DNA from: Aquisalinus luteolus
GTDB taxonomy: Bacteria > Pseudomonadota > Alphaproteobacteria > Caulobacterales > Parvularculaceae
Assembly: GCF_009712425.2 (NCBI RefSeq)
Contig: NZ_VCJR02000001.1
Location: 1,182,001-1,246,000 of the forward strand
DNA: 64,000 nt
Direction of reading: 5' to 3'
The notes beneath the pieces were generated by a model that was not told where the DNA came from, searched no databases, and worked only from the letters and a program-made list of their open reading frames with translations. Positions within the stretch are counted from its first letter, which is position 1; each line of letters opens with the position of its first letter. A program made the translations under genes and the position numbers. This document shows, one piece after another, positions 8,422-17,784 of this stretch.

Positions 8422-9069
8422 TCATTTCGAGAAGCTGTAGGTGGCGCAGACATTGTCTTCCGGCGCCTCGGGGCCAGGCGGTGTGTCGCCTGTCAGCAGC
8501 GCGATGGACACGGAAACCGAGCTGTCTTTTAGGCCACGGTCCGAGCCGACACCAACCCATTGGGGAGGTTCACTGCACAGGGGCTGGGCCTCTTCTGACG
8601 TCGTCATGCCCACAACTTCGCGGATCTCGATCTCGGCCACTTCGGGGGTGAACAGCAGGCTCGCCCAGCTGTCGCCGCTAACATTATAAGCCTCTGTCGC
8701 CGGCACCATCTCTGTCAGGCGCGTCGTCATCGTCTGGCCCTTGCCAAAATTGATCAGGTCGGAATCGAAGCTGATATCGCCGGTGATGCCCATGGCTGTG
8801 GTAGAAACGGCAGTATAGCTGCCTTGCGTCATGGCCCCAGCCGCCTGCAGGGAACGGACAGGGGTTGGCGAAGACGGGCCAACGGCATCTTCCTGTTCAG
8901 TCGGGGCTGGCTCGCTTTCTTCCCGAGCCTCTCCGTCGCTGTCATCGTCAGCCGAGAAGAGCTCGCTTTTCTCCTCTTCGACAATGATGTCATCGGGTTC
9001 TTCATCGCCGCCAAAACAGGCCGACAGGCACAAGACAGCGGCAAAAAGCAGGACTGGCAGTTTTCTCAT
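8422..9069 (-). CDS. Putative lipoprotein of unknown function
   Basis: A 215-residue protein with a lipoprotein signal peptide: MRKLPVLLFAAVLCLSAC, lipobox LSAC, predicted lipidated cysteine at residue 18. After it come about 50 very acidic, low-complexity residues (DDEE, EEEKS, DDDSDGE), a likely flexible linker, and then a compact domain of about 150 residues with two cysteines (CSEPP and CATYSFSK end) that may form a disulphide. I recognise no family. GAGG sits 8 bases before the ATG at 9069; the frame extends further upstream but would bury the signal peptide. It lies 90 bases downstream of rnr on the same strand. Confidence 0.75.
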   Translation of the reverse strand: MRKLPVLLFAAVLCLSACFGGDEEPDDIIVEEEKSELFSADDDSDGEAREESEPAPTEQEDAVGPSSPTPVRSLQAAGAMTQGSYTAVSTTAMGITGDISFDSDLINFGKGQTMTTRLTEMVPATEAYNVSGDSWASLLFTPEVAEIEIREVVGMTTSEEAQPLCSEPPQWVGVGSDRGLKDSSVSVSIALLTGDTPPGPEAPEDNVCATYSFSK

Positions 9070-9159
9070 GGCGTTAACCTCGTTTCCCTGCACCATTAGA
9101 GCCCCGAACAGCCCCGGCTGTCCATGGTTCACATGCATCGGTGGGAGGAGGGCAAAGGC

Positions 9160-11574
9160 CTAGCGTTTTCGGGGTTTCTGACCAGGTCTTTTGCCCGGTT
9201 TCTGGCCTGCGCCTTTCCGGGCAGGACCTTTCCGCCCCTTGCGGGGTTCGCCCGCCTCGTCGGCGCGTGGCTTCTGGCTCGGGCCACGGGCGCCGGGCGC
9301 GGTACCCGGCTTGCGGCGGGATCGCTTGCGCGAGGAGGGGCCAGCACCGGGCTTTCCTGAATCCCGGCGTTCACCTTTGCGCCCGCCGCCCTTGCGGGAT
9401 GATTTCGGCGGTTTCTCGCCCTTCATCGGGTCGGAGATCATCTTGAACAACAGCCCGCCCTGCAGTGGCGTGACCTCGGTCAGCTGGACGGTCACACCCT
9501 GTCCGAGGCGATAGATGCCGCCGGTCGATTCGCCGATCAGGATGTTCAGGTCAGGCTCGTGGCGGAAATATTCGCCGTCGAGGGTGCGCATGGGCACAAA
9601 CCCGTCCGCACCCGTCTCATCGAGAGTGACGAAGATGCCGGCGCGGGTGACCCCATTGATATGGGCGCGGAATTCAGCGCCGACCCGGTCGGCGAGCCAG
9701 GCGGCCATGAACCGGTCTGTCGCCTCGCGCTCTGCCGCCATGGACTGGCGCTCAAGCACGGAAATATCTTCGGCAATCGCGTCCAGTTCCTTGGCTTCAC
9801 GGTCTGTCTGCGCACCCTTGCCAAGATTGAAGGAGGCGACGAGGGCGCGGTGGACAGTCAGGTCGGCATAGCGCCGGATGGGGGAAGTGAAGTGCGCATA
9901 GCGCTGCAGGTTCAGCCCGAAATGGCCGATATTGTCCGTATCGTAAATCGCCTGAGCCTGCGAGCGCAACACGACCTGGCTGATCATCCGTGCCTCGTCC
10001 CGCTCGGCGGAATCCTGCAGGATCTTGTTCAGCGCGGACGGTTTCAGGTTCTGGCCCTTGGGCAGGTTGTAATCCATGCTGTCGAGGAACGTCCGTACAC
10101 CCTCAAGCTTTTCCGGGTCCGGCTGGTCGTGGATGCGATAGATGACCGGCAGCTTGGTCTCCTCCAGCGCCTCGGCGGCGGAGACGTTGGCCTGGATCAT
10201 GAATTCCTCGATCAGGCGATGGGCATCGAAGCGCTCGCGCAGCTTCACGCCTTCGACATGGCCGTTGTCGTCGAAGACGATCTTGCGTTCCGGCAGGTCG
10301 AGATCGAGCGGCGCACGCTTGTCGCGCGCGGTTTTCACTGCGGCGTAGGCAGCCCAGAGCGGCTTCAGCACGCTCTCATAGACCGGCATGGCGTGTTCGT
10401 TGATCGCGCCATCGATCGCGTCCTGCGCCTCGTTATAGGAGAGCCCGGCATGGGAGCGGATCATGGCGCGATAGAAGCGGTGGCCGATCTTGCGGCCATC
10501 GGCGGCAAAGCGCATGTCGGCACACAGGGCAGGGCGGTCCAGTCCTTCCTTTAGTGAACAGAGGTCGTTGGACAGCTTCTCCGGCAGCATCGGCACGACA
10601 TAGTCGGGCAGGTAGGTGGAGTTGCCGCGTTTCCTCGCCTCGCGATCCAGTTCCGAACCGGGAGTGACGAACCACGACACGTCGGCGATGGCGACGATGA
10701 CGCGCCAGCCATCCTTGTTCTTCGGATCGGGGTCCCGTTCGGCGAAGCAGGCATCGTCATGGTCGCGGGCATCTGCCGGGTCGATGGTGATGAAGGGCAG
10801 GTTGCGCAAATCCTCGCGCCCGCCTTCGAGGTCCGGCAGCGACATCTCGTTGGCTTCCTTGTTCACCTCTGGCGGGAAGTCGACGCGGATATCGTGATTG
10901 GCGATGGCGATGAGGGAGTAGGACGACTGGTCTTCGATCTGGCCGACGACCTCGCGCACGCGGGCCTTGTTCGGGCCATAGCCGCGCGAGCGTTTCTGCT
11001 CGGCCCAGACGAGATCACCGTCAGCGGCGCCGCCTTCATCGCCTCGCTCGACGATCAGGTCGCGGCGGATGCGGCGGTTAACCGGCTGGATCACACCGCC
11101 AACCTTGCGCGGGCGAAAGACGCCGAGCACGCGCTCTGCCGCCTGGCCGATCTGCTTGATCGGCTTGGCGATATAGCTGCCATCGTTCTGGCGGGCCAGG
11201 CGGCCAAGGAAGCGGTCGCCGACACCGAGCGCAGGACGGGTTTTCCCGGCGGAGCTGGACGGCAGGATGATGGTCGGCGGGGCGTAGTCCTCTTTCCATT
11301 CCGGCGGAAAGCATTGCAGGTCGCCTTCATCGTCTGCGGTATGAATATCGAGCACGGCAACAGGCGGCAGGTCGGCCTTGACGCTGGTGCGCTTGCCCGA
11401 CAGGTCGATCAGTCCGTCACCGGACATTTCTTTCAGGGTTTGGCGCAGCCAGGCGCGATCATCGCCCTTGATATTGAAGGCGCGCGCGATCTCGCGCCGG
11501 GTCACCTTGCCGGAATTGTTCTGAGCTTCTTCGATGAAGTCGCGTATCTGCTTCTTCGAGGGTAATCGAGCCAC
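9160..11574 (-). CDS. rnr: Ribonuclease R (3'-5' exoribonuclease)
   Basis: An 804-residue RNase II-family enzyme that degrades structured RNA processively. Domains in order: an N-terminal winged-helix (about 1-60), cold-shock-like RNA-binding domains (about 65-240), the RNB catalytic domain with the acidic cluster TIDPADARDHDDACFAER, YLPDYVVPMLPEKLSNDLCSL and LQRYAHFTSPIRRYADL, an S1 domain (about 645-725), and a basic tail. The tail, about 80 residues rich in Lys, Arg, Gly and Pro, is longer than in E. coli. The start is GTG (11574) with GGAAAG 7 bases upstream. topA lies 38 bases upstream on the same strand, so both are probably one operon. Confidence 0.97.
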   Translation of the reverse strand: MARLPSKKQIRDFIEEAQNNSGKVTRREIARAFNIKGDDRAWLRQTLKEMSGDGLIDLSGKRTSVKADLPPVAVLDIHTADDEGDLQCFPPEWKEDYAPPTIILPSSSAGKTRPALGVGDRFLGRLARQNDGSYIAKPIKQIGQAAERVLGVFRPRKVGGVIQPVNRRIRRDLIVERGDEGGAADGDLVWAEQKRSRGYGPNKARVREVVGQIEDQSSYSLIAIANHDIRVDFPPEVNKEANEMSLPDLEGGREDLRNLPFITIDPADARDHDDACFAERDPDPKNKDGWRVIVAIADVSWFVTPGSELDREARKRGNSTYLPDYVVPMLPEKLSNDLCSLKEGLDRPALCADMRFAADGRKIGHRFYRAMIRSHAGLSYNEAQDAIDGAINEHAMPVYESVLKPLWAAYAAVKTARDKRAPLDLDLPERKIVFDDNGHVEGVKLRERFDAHRLIEEFMIQANVSAAEALEETKLPVIYRIHDQPDPEKLEGVRTFLDSMDYNLPKGQNLKPSALNKILQDSAERDEARMISQVVLRSQAQAIYDTDNIGHFGLNLQRYAHFTSPIRRYADLTVHRALVASFNLGKGAQTDREAKELDAIAEDISVLERQSMAAEREATDRFMAAWLADRVGAEFRAHINGVTRAGIFVTLDETGADGFVPMRTLDGEYFRHEPDLNILIGESTGGIYRLGQGVTVQLTEVTPLQGGLLFKMISDPMKGEKPPKSSRKGGGRKGERRDSGKPGAGPSSRKRSRRKPGTAPGARGPSQKPRADEAGEPRKGRKGPARKGAGQKPGKRPGQKPRKR

Positions 11575-11612
11575 TGGGTTCTTTCCAGGCGCCGGAGTGG
11601 CACCTCATCGGG

Positions 11613-14249
11613 TTACGTAGATTTCTTGGTAGCTTTCTTCGTAGCCTTCTTGGTGGACTTCTTGGCCGCCTTCTTCGTGCTCTTCTTTGCAGTCTTCTTG
11701 GCGGCTTTTTTCTTGGTCGCCTTTTTCTTCTTGCCGCCCTTGGCTTCGCGCTCGGCGATCAGGGTTACAGCCTCTTCCAGCGTGATCTTCTGCGGGTCCA
11801 TGCCTTTGGGGATGGTCGCGTTGATCTTCTGGTGCTTCACGTAAGGGCCGTAGCGACCGTCGAACACATTGACCGGGTCTTCGGTTTCCGGGTGGGCGCC
11901 AAGTTCGCGCAGAGGCTTGGCCGTCTGGCCGCGACCGCGGGGATTGGCTTTCTTTTCGGCGATCAGCGTGACGGCGCGGTTTAGACCGATCTCGAACACT
12001 TCATCCGCGCTCGGGAGGTTCGCATAGGTCTTGCCGTGCTTGATATAAGGGCCGTAGCGGCCGATGGCGGCTTCAATCATCTCGCCATCTTCCGGGTGCG
12101 GACCGACTTCGCGCGGCAGGGAGAGCAGCATCATCGCCTTGTCGAAATCGATATCGGCGATCTCCCAGCCCTTGGGGATGGACGCGCGCTTGGGCTTTTC
12201 CTTCAGTTCCTTGTTTTCCTCGCCGAGCTGCACATAGGGCCCGAACCGGCCCGTGCGCAGGGAAACCTCGAGCGACGTGTTCGGATCGACGCCCAGCACC
12301 TTGCCTTCGGCGAGTTCGGGATCGTCAGCCTCTGACTTCGCCAGCTGGCGAGTGTAGTTGCAGTCCGGATAATTCGAGCAGCCGATGAACGCGCCGAACC
12401 GGCCGATTTTCAGCGACAGCTCGCCCTCGTTACAGGTCGGGCACAGCCGCGCCGGCTTGCCATCTTCGCGCGGTGGGAAGATGTGGGGGCCGAGCGCCTC
12501 GTTCAGCGCGTCGAGGACGTGGGTGATGCGCAGGTCCGACAGGCTCTCGACAGTCGCGTTGAACTCGCGCCAGAAGTCACGCAGGAACTGCTTCCAGTCG
12601 GCCTTGCCGTCGGAAATCTCGTCGAGGGTCTCCTCGAGGTTTGCCGTGAAATCATATTCGACATAGCGCTCGAAGAAATTCTCCAGGAACGCCGTGACGA
12701 TGCGGCCCTTGTCGTCCGGGATGAACCGGTTCTTGTCCATGGTCACGTAGGTGCGGTCCTGCAGCACCGAGATGATCGACGCATAGGTCGACGGGCGGCC
12801 GATGCCCAATTCTTCCAGCCGTTTGACGAGCGAGGCTTCGGTGAAGCGGGGCGGGGGCTGGGTGAAGTGCTGCTCGGTCTTGGCGTCCTGCACGTCGGCG
12901 CCTGCACCTGCCTCGACTTTCGGCAGCCGGCTTTCGCCATCTTCCTCGCTGTCGCTATCGTCGCGGGTCTCGGTGTAGAGCTTGAGGAAGCCGTCGAACA
13001 CGACGACGGACCCGGTGGCGCGCAGCCCTGTCTTGTCATCGGACGACACGATCTCGATCGTCGTCTGTTCGAGGCGGGCCGCTTCCATCTGCGAGGCGAT
13101 GGCACGTTTCCAGATCAGGTCATACAGGCGGTATTCGTCCGTATCGAGATTCTTCAGCCCGCGCGGGTGACGGGTGAAGCTGGTCGGGCGGATACATTCG
13201 TGCGCTTCCTGGGCGTTCTTGGCCTTGGATTTGTACATCCTCGGGCTGTCGGGCAAATATTCCTCGCCGAACGTGCCTTTTACCGCGGCGCGGGCGTCCT
13301 GCACGGCTTCCGGCGCCATGTCGATGCCGTCGGTCCGCATATAGGTGATAAGACCGACCGTCTCGCCGCCGATGGAAATGCCTTCATAGAGGCGCTGTGC
13401 CGTCCGCATGGTGCGCGAGGCGTTGAAGCCGAGCTTGCGGGACGCTTCCTGCTGCAGAGTCGAGGTCGTGAACGGCGCATAGGGATTACGGCGCACCGGC
13501 TTTGACTGCACATCGGCAATGCGGAACGTGCCTTCGTCAACCGCTGCCTTGGCGCGGGCGGCGTCGTCGGCATTGCCCAGCGAGAACTTGGTCAGCTTTT
13601 CGCCATCAAGCGTCACGAGGCGGGCGGTGAAGGGCGACGACCCACCGGAGGTGACCTGCGCTTCCAGCGACCAGTATTCCTCGGCGACGAATTTTTCGAT
13701 CTCCAGCTCACGCTCGCAGATCAGCCGCAGGGCGACGGACTGGACGCGGCCAGCAGAGCGCGAGCCCGGCAACTTGCGCCATAGTACCGGCGACAGGGTG
13801 AAGCCGACGAGATAATCGAGGGCCCGGCGGGCGAGATAGGCATCGACCAGCGCCTGATCGACATCGCGCGGGTTCGCCATCGCCTCCGCGACAGCCTTCT
13901 TCGTGATGGCATTAAAGGCGACGCGGCGAACGGGTTTGTCTTTGATGGCCTTGCGGGCATGCAGCACTTCCATCAGGTGCCAGGAAATCGCTTCGCCCTC
14001 GCGGTCGGGGTCGGTCGCGAGAATCAGGCCGTCGGAATTTTTCACCGCATCGACGATTTCGCTGACGCGCTTTTTCGACTTCGCGTCCATGTCCCAGATC
14101 ATCGCGAAATCCTGCTCCGGATCGACGGAGCCATCCTTGGAAGGCAGGTCGCGAATATGACCGTAGGAGGCGAGCACCTTGTAGTCATTGCCGAGATATT
14201 TGTTGATGGTTTTGGCCTTTGATGGCGACTCGACGATGACGACTTGCAT
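11613..14249 (-). CDS. topA: DNA topoisomerase I (type IA)
   Basis: An 878-residue enzyme that relaxes negative supercoils. The TOPRIM domain starts at once (MQVVIVESPSKAKTI) and has the DPDREGEAI metal site; the catalytic tyrosine is in GLITYMRTDG; a four-cysteine zinc finger follows (CPTCNEG ... IGCSNYPDC) and then several degenerate topo-C repeats (GRFGPYV, GRYGPYIKHG, GRYGPYVKHQ). The last 40 residues are a histone-H1-like Lys/Ala/Thr/Ser tail of KKAT/KKST units. Start placed at 14249 because the conserved N-terminus begins there; the frame is open to 14378 but that extension is not family-like. Confidence 0.97.
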   Translation of the reverse strand: MQVVIVESPSKAKTINKYLGNDYKVLASYGHIRDLPSKDGSVDPEQDFAMIWDMDAKSKKRVSEIVDAVKNSDGLILATDPDREGEAISWHLMEVLHARKAIKDKPVRRVAFNAITKKAVAEAMANPRDVDQALVDAYLARRALDYLVGFTLSPVLWRKLPGSRSAGRVQSVALRLICERELEIEKFVAEEYWSLEAQVTSGGSSPFTARLVTLDGEKLTKFSLGNADDAARAKAAVDEGTFRIADVQSKPVRRNPYAPFTTSTLQQEASRKLGFNASRTMRTAQRLYEGISIGGETVGLITYMRTDGIDMAPEAVQDARAAVKGTFGEEYLPDSPRMYKSKAKNAQEAHECIRPTSFTRHPRGLKNLDTDEYRLYDLIWKRAIASQMEAARLEQTTIEIVSSDDKTGLRATGSVVVFDGFLKLYTETRDDSDSEEDGESRLPKVEAGAGADVQDAKTEQHFTQPPPRFTEASLVKRLEELGIGRPSTYASIISVLQDRTYVTMDKNRFIPDDKGRIVTAFLENFFERYVEYDFTANLEETLDEISDGKADWKQFLRDFWREFNATVESLSDLRITHVLDALNEALGPHIFPPREDGKPARLCPTCNEGELSLKIGRFGAFIGCSNYPDCNYTRQLAKSEADDPELAEGKVLGVDPNTSLEVSLRTGRFGPYVQLGEENKELKEKPKRASIPKGWEIADIDFDKAMMLLSLPREVGPHPEDGEMIEAAIGRYGPYIKHGKTYANLPSADEVFEIGLNRAVTLIAEKKANPRGRGQTAKPLRELGAHPETEDPVNVFDGRYGPYVKHQKINATIPKGMDPQKITLEEAVTLIAEREAKGGKKKKATKKKAAKKTAKKSTKKAAKKSTKKATKKATKKST

Positions 14250-14458
14250 TCGATCTTTTTTCCCTGTCCGCCCCATCTGCCGTTCCCGGCAGGCGTGTGG
14301 CGGCGCGATAAATAAGTGTACAGGCAGCGGTTCGCGAAAGTGGTCGGGCGCGGGCTTCCTGTCAACACGCAATCTCAAAGCCGCAACTTATGGTAAATAA
14401 ATATTGATGGAATCGCGCAAGGAGTGCATACCGGGGGACGCGTAAGGGGAGCACTTCT

Positions 14459-14668
14459 ATGAGTCGATCGGGGAATGGCAGGGGCAAGGTCCCCCTCGAT
14501 AAGTACTTTATCCAGTCCGCTTCTGATGAAGAGATTCTCGGCTATATGCACGATATGTCAGAGGAGTTAGCCAGTATGTGTGAAATGAGGGGATATGATG
14601 ATCTGAAGCCCGTATTTCTGCAGGCGCGTCAGTCAATATCCCGCACTATCAAGCGACATGGTAACTAA
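14459..14668 (+). CDS. Small protein of unknown function, first of a related pair
   Basis: A 69-residue protein with GGGGAG 7 bases before its ATG. The N-terminal 20 residues are basic and probably flexible; the rest is predicted helical (SDEEILGYMHDMSEELASM ... LKPVFLQARQSISRTIKRHG). It aligns without gaps to the product of the gene starting at 14767 over about 40 residues, sharing the S...YM.D.....L..M......L.......A...R pattern. I recall similar two-helix small proteins of unknown role scattered in alphaproteobacteria. It is divergent from topA. GANTC sites lie at 14410-14414 and just after the start codon (14461-14465). Confidence 0.75.
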   Translation: MSRSGNGRGKVPLDKYFIQSASDEEILGYMHDMSEELASMCEMRGYDDLKPVFLQARQSISRTIKRHGN

Positions 14669-14766
14669 AATCCATAACTTTAAGTTGTTAACGGTCCCAG
14701 TAACACAACTGTAACATTTTGTTTACTTGGTGGTCGCAGGCTGTTTCGGGCAGAAGGAGGGAAACT

Positions 14767-14982
14767 ATGAGTGAATATCAAGTTCAAGATCATGACGAAG
14801 CCTTTCTTCGTCAGATCAGTGAAGCAGACCTCATCAGTTACATGAGTGATGCCACTCGAGCGCTAAAACAGATGTCGAGTTCAAAAAATCTGTCTGCGCT
14901 TTCGGAGGTGTACGGCCTGGCTCTCAGCCTGATGGAGCGCCATAATGGTTTTGGCGCTAATTCGCATCGCATGACAGGCTAA
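14767..14982 (+). CDS. Small protein of unknown function, second of a related pair
   Basis: A 71-residue acidic-to-neutral protein with a near-perfect ribosome-binding site (AGAAGGAGG) 7 bases before the ATG at 14767, so it is very probably translated. It shares the SEADLISYMSDATRALKQM-type helix with the product of the upstream gene, indicating an old tandem duplication. Its last 26 bases overlap the end of dprA on the other strand. The 98-base gap between the pair is A+T rich and contains the palindrome AACTTTAAGTT, so it may have its own promoter. Function unknown. Confidence 0.78.
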   Translation: MSEYQVQDHDEAFLRQISEADLISYMSDATRALKQMSSSKNLSALSEVYGLALSLMERHNGFGANSHRMTG

Positions 14983-16072
14983 ACCGCCCACCGGTGTGCT
15001 CCTCGGCCTCGCCCGACAGGACGAGGTCGAGCAGGGCATCGGCAACAATGGCAGGCGCGGCGGTCGCTTCCCGCAAAATGATATCCCGGTGCACAGGGGT
15101 GTAGCTGAGAAGGCTCACGATTTCTCGCCGCGCATTGGCGACGGCATCGGCATCGATGGCCATTGCGTCTGCATGGTCGAACAGATCGCCGGCCGGCTCC
15201 CTCAGGACATTCGTTGCTCCCTGCAGGCTGTCGATGACATCCTGAGCATTCTCTATCAGCATCGCGCCGTCCCTGATCAACCTGTTGGTGCCCTGGCATC
15301 GCGGATCGAGCGGCGAACCGGGCACGGAGAAGACATCACGTCCTTGTTCCGCCGCATAACGCGCCGTGATCAGCGTGCCTGACTTAACCGCGGCTTCTAC
15401 GACGATCACCCCTAGCGACAGACCAGAGATGATCCGGTTGCGGCGGGGAAAATCCTTGCCTGTAGGCTTGAACCCTATCGGCCGCTCCGACACAACTGCG
15501 CCGCGCCTCGCGATTTCTTCTGTCAGGTCGCGGTGTTCAGGGGGATAAATCACATCGATACCGCCTGCCACCGCGGCAATGGTGCCCGATGAGAGAGAGG
15601 CGGCGTGGGCGGCGCCATCAATGCCTCTGGCCAGACCGGAGACGACGACGAGACCGGCGGTCCCAAGGTCACGGGCCAGGTCGCTTGCCATGCGTCGCCC
15701 AACGGCGGAGGCATTCCTTGCGCCGACAATGGCGATTGCATTTCTCTGGAAAAGGCCGGGATCACCGGCAACGCACAGCACAGGCGGAGCATCGCTGATG
15801 GCGCGCAGGGCACGCGGATAGGATGGCTCGCTGGACGCGATCAGATGCACACCGAGCCGGTCCGCCGCTTCAAGTTCCGCCTCGACCTGATCGGGAGAAC
15901 ACAGCTTCAGACTCTTGCGGGTGTTTGCGATATCAGGAATACGTTCGAGAGCATCGCCCGCAGAGCCAAAGCGCTTGATCAGCTGGTGAAAGGTCACGGG
16001 GCCGATCTGCTCGGATCGTATCAGGCGCAGCCAGTCGCGCCTTTCCCGTTCAGACAGCTCGTGCAGATCCAT
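14957..16072 (-). CDS. dprA: DNA-processing protein DprA (Smf)
   Basis: A 371-residue protein that loads RecA on incoming single-stranded DNA in natural transformation. An N-terminal SAM/helix-hairpin region (about 1-70) precedes the Rossmann-like DprA core with IAIVGARNASAVGRRMA, VVVSGLARGIDGAAH, GTIAAVAGGIDVIYPPEH, GFKPTGKDFPRRNRIISGLS and AVKSGTLITARYAAEQGRDVFSVPG; the C-terminal 60 residues are the winged-helix DprA domain. ATG 16072 is preceded by AGGGGA; the longer frame to 16105 adds an unlike segment. No other competence genes are in the window. Its 3' end overlaps a small gene on the plus strand by 26 bases. Confidence 0.96.
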   Translation of the reverse strand: MDLHELSERERRDWLRLIRSEQIGPVTFHQLIKRFGSAGDALERIPDIANTRKSLKLCSPDQVEAELEAADRLGVHLIASSEPSYPRALRAISDAPPVLCVAGDPGLFQRNAIAIVGARNASAVGRRMASDLARDLGTAGLVVVSGLARGIDGAAHAASLSSGTIAAVAGGIDVIYPPEHRDLTEEIARRGAVVSERPIGFKPTGKDFPRRNRIISGLSLGVIVVEAAVKSGTLITARYAAEQGRDVFSVPGSPLDPRCQGTNRLIRDGAMLIENAQDVIDSLQGATNVLREPAGDLFDHADAMAIDADAVANARREIVSLLSYTPVHRDIILREATAAPAIVADALLDLVLSGEAEEHTGGRFSLSCDAN

Positions 16073-16147
16073 GCGGTGTGTTCCCCTTTGTCCACAACCT
16101 CGCATGTGTTCCCGTTATGTTCAACCCGGTTTTGCCGGGTGAAAGGA

Positions 16148-16741
16148 TTATTTCTTGCCGCCGATCCTGGGCTCCGTCCCTGCCATCAGGCGCTCGATAT
16201 TGGCGCGATGGCGGATGAAAATAAGCACTGTCATGAACAGGGCAGCGATTGCGGTAATCGCCTCGCCGAAGCCGACATAGAACACCAGCGGCGACACGGC
16301 AGCGGCAACCAGCGCCGACAGGGACGAGATGCGGCTGATGAAAGCGGTCACAAGCCAGATGGCGCAGGCGATCAGCCCGGCAAAGAAATTGAGTGCCAGC
16401 AGGGTGCCGAGAAATGTTGCGACACCCTTGCCACCCTTGAATTTCAGCCAGACCGGAAAGCAATGCCCGAGAAAGGCTGCAGCACCGGCGAGAGCCATCG
16501 GGGCCTCCGCCCAGCCGGTGATCAGCCCGATGATAATGACCGCGATCGCACCCTTGCCGGAGTCGAGCAGCAGTGTTGCCAGCGCCAGGTCCTTGCGGCC
16601 CGTACGCAGCACGTTCGTCGCACCGATATTGCCGGAGCCGATCGCACGGATATCGCCGAGGCCGGCTAGCTTCGTGATGACAAGGCCAAAGGGTATGGAG
16701 CCGAGCAGATAGCCGAGGACGAGGGCGAGAACGAGCATCAT
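16148..16741 (-). CDS. plsY: Glycerol-3-phosphate acyltransferase PlsY
   Basis: A 197-residue inner-membrane protein that transfers acyl from acyl-phosphate to glycerol-3-phosphate, the first step of phospholipid synthesis. Five hydrophobic segments are visible, and the three conserved loops are present: [20 protein letters not shown] and [12 protein letters not shown], plus a fourth IFIRHRANI. Its ATG overlaps the stop of the dehydrogenase gene (ATGA, 16738-16741), indicating translational coupling. plsY next to dprA and pyrB is a common alphaproteobacterial order. Confidence 0.97.
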   Translation of the reverse strand: MMLVLALVLGYLLGSIPFGLVITKLAGLGDIRAIGSGNIGATNVLRTGRKDLALATLLLDSGKGAIAVIIIGLITGWAEAPMALAGAAAFLGHCFPVWLKFKGGKGVATFLGTLLALNFFAGLIACAIWLVTAFISRISSLSALVAAAVSPLVFYVGFGEAITAIAALFMTVLIFIRHRANIERLMAGTEPRIGGKK

Positions 16742-17784
16742 GATTTAGCCTTTACGACGCCGGCGGCAACGAGGCTCTCCGCAGCGGCGAGGGTTGCTTC
16801 CTCAGCGCTCCGCGGCGACCAGTTCAGTACACGGCGTATCTGCATGTTGTTGATCTTCCGTTCGATGCCGAGGTCCGGCAACAGCGCCTTCAGGTCCGGA
16901 CGGAACAGGGCGAATAGCCGCACGGCGAAGTCCGGCAGGACGGTGGTCGGTACCTTGATACCATGGGCGACCATCGGTTCTTTAATCATGTCCGAGATAT
17001 CCTTGAACCAGAGCTCATCGACGGCACAGCAGAACCGCTTGCCCGCCGCTTCCGGCTCGGTCATCGCCGCGACATGGGCGGCAGCGACATCGCGCACATC
17101 GACGACGGGGAAGGACAGGCGGGGCAGGGCCGGCATTTGCCCGCTCATCATCTGCACCAGCGGCTCCATGGAGGTCGACGTGTCCGGCGTCGTGATCGGG
17201 CCGAGCACGAGACCGGGGTTGATGACGGCCAGTTCCATGCCGCGATTGCGGGGTGTGCTGATGAAATCCCACGCCGCCTTTTCTGCCAGTGTTTTCGATT
17301 TCGCATAGGCGCTGATGCCGTCGCCCGACAGGTTCGACCAGTCGTGTTCGTCGAACGGGCGCTCGCGGCCGTTATGGCCATACATGACGGCGACGAGAGA
17401 CGAGGTCAGGACAGTGCGTCTCACACCGGCGCGGGCGGCAGCTTGCAGTGCTCGCAGGGCGCCATCGACCGCCGGGCGGATGATCTCGTTCTCGTCCTTC
17501 GGCTGCGCGAGCGGGAAGGGCGAGGCGACATGCAGCAGGTAAGTGCAGCCTGCCATCGCTTCTTCCCAGCCATCATCCTTCAACAGGTCGACATAGGCGA
17601 AGGAAAGCTTCTCGCCACCGCTGGGCAGCATGGCGCTTATGGCATCGCGCACTTCCTGTTCGCGGTTCGGGCTGCGCAGCGTGCCCCGCACGTCATACCC
17701 CGCTTCAAGCAACTGCACGATACAGTGCTGCGCGATGAAACCTGATGCGCCCGTTACAAGCACGGTGTCGGACATTGAAGTCAC
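16738..17784 (-). CDS. Extended short-chain dehydrogenase (dihydroflavonol-4-reductase-like aldehyde reductase)
   Basis: A 348-residue NAD(P)-dependent extended SDR. The nucleotide-binding motif [11 protein letters not shown] is at the N-terminus, the catalytic Tyr and Lys are in [16 protein letters not shown], and [12 protein letters not shown] supplies the catalytic serine. The pattern [32 protein letters not shown] is that of the plant dihydroflavonol reductase / yeast methylglyoxal reductase (Gre2) group; the bacterial substrate is not known. It overlaps pyrB upstream and plsY downstream by 4 bases each (ATGA), so the three form one translationally coupled unit, though no pathway link is evident. 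Confidence 0.88.
   Translation of the reverse strand: MTSMSDTVLVTGASGFIAQHCIVQLLEAGYDVRGTLRSPNREQEVRDAISAMLPSGGEKLSFAYVDLLKDDGWEEAMAGCTYLLHVASPFPLAQPKDENEIIRPAVDGALRALQAAARAGVRRTVLTSSLVAVMYGHNGRERPFDEHDWSNLSGDGISAYAKSKTLAEKAAWDFISTPRNRGMELAVINPGLVLGPITTPDTSTSMEPLVQMMSGQMPALPRLSFPVVDVRDVAAAHVAAMTEPEAAGKRFCCAVDELWFKDISDMIKEPMVAHGIKVPTTVLPDFAVRLFALFRPDLKALLPDLGIERKINNMQIRRVLNWSPRSAEEATLAAAESLVAAGVVKAKS

Noticed and set aside
11613-11740. Short direct DNA repeats that at first look like a small repeat array
   Set aside because: They encode the lysine-rich tail of TopA in frame; there are no spacers of constant length, so this is not a CRISPR array or tandem non-coding repeat.
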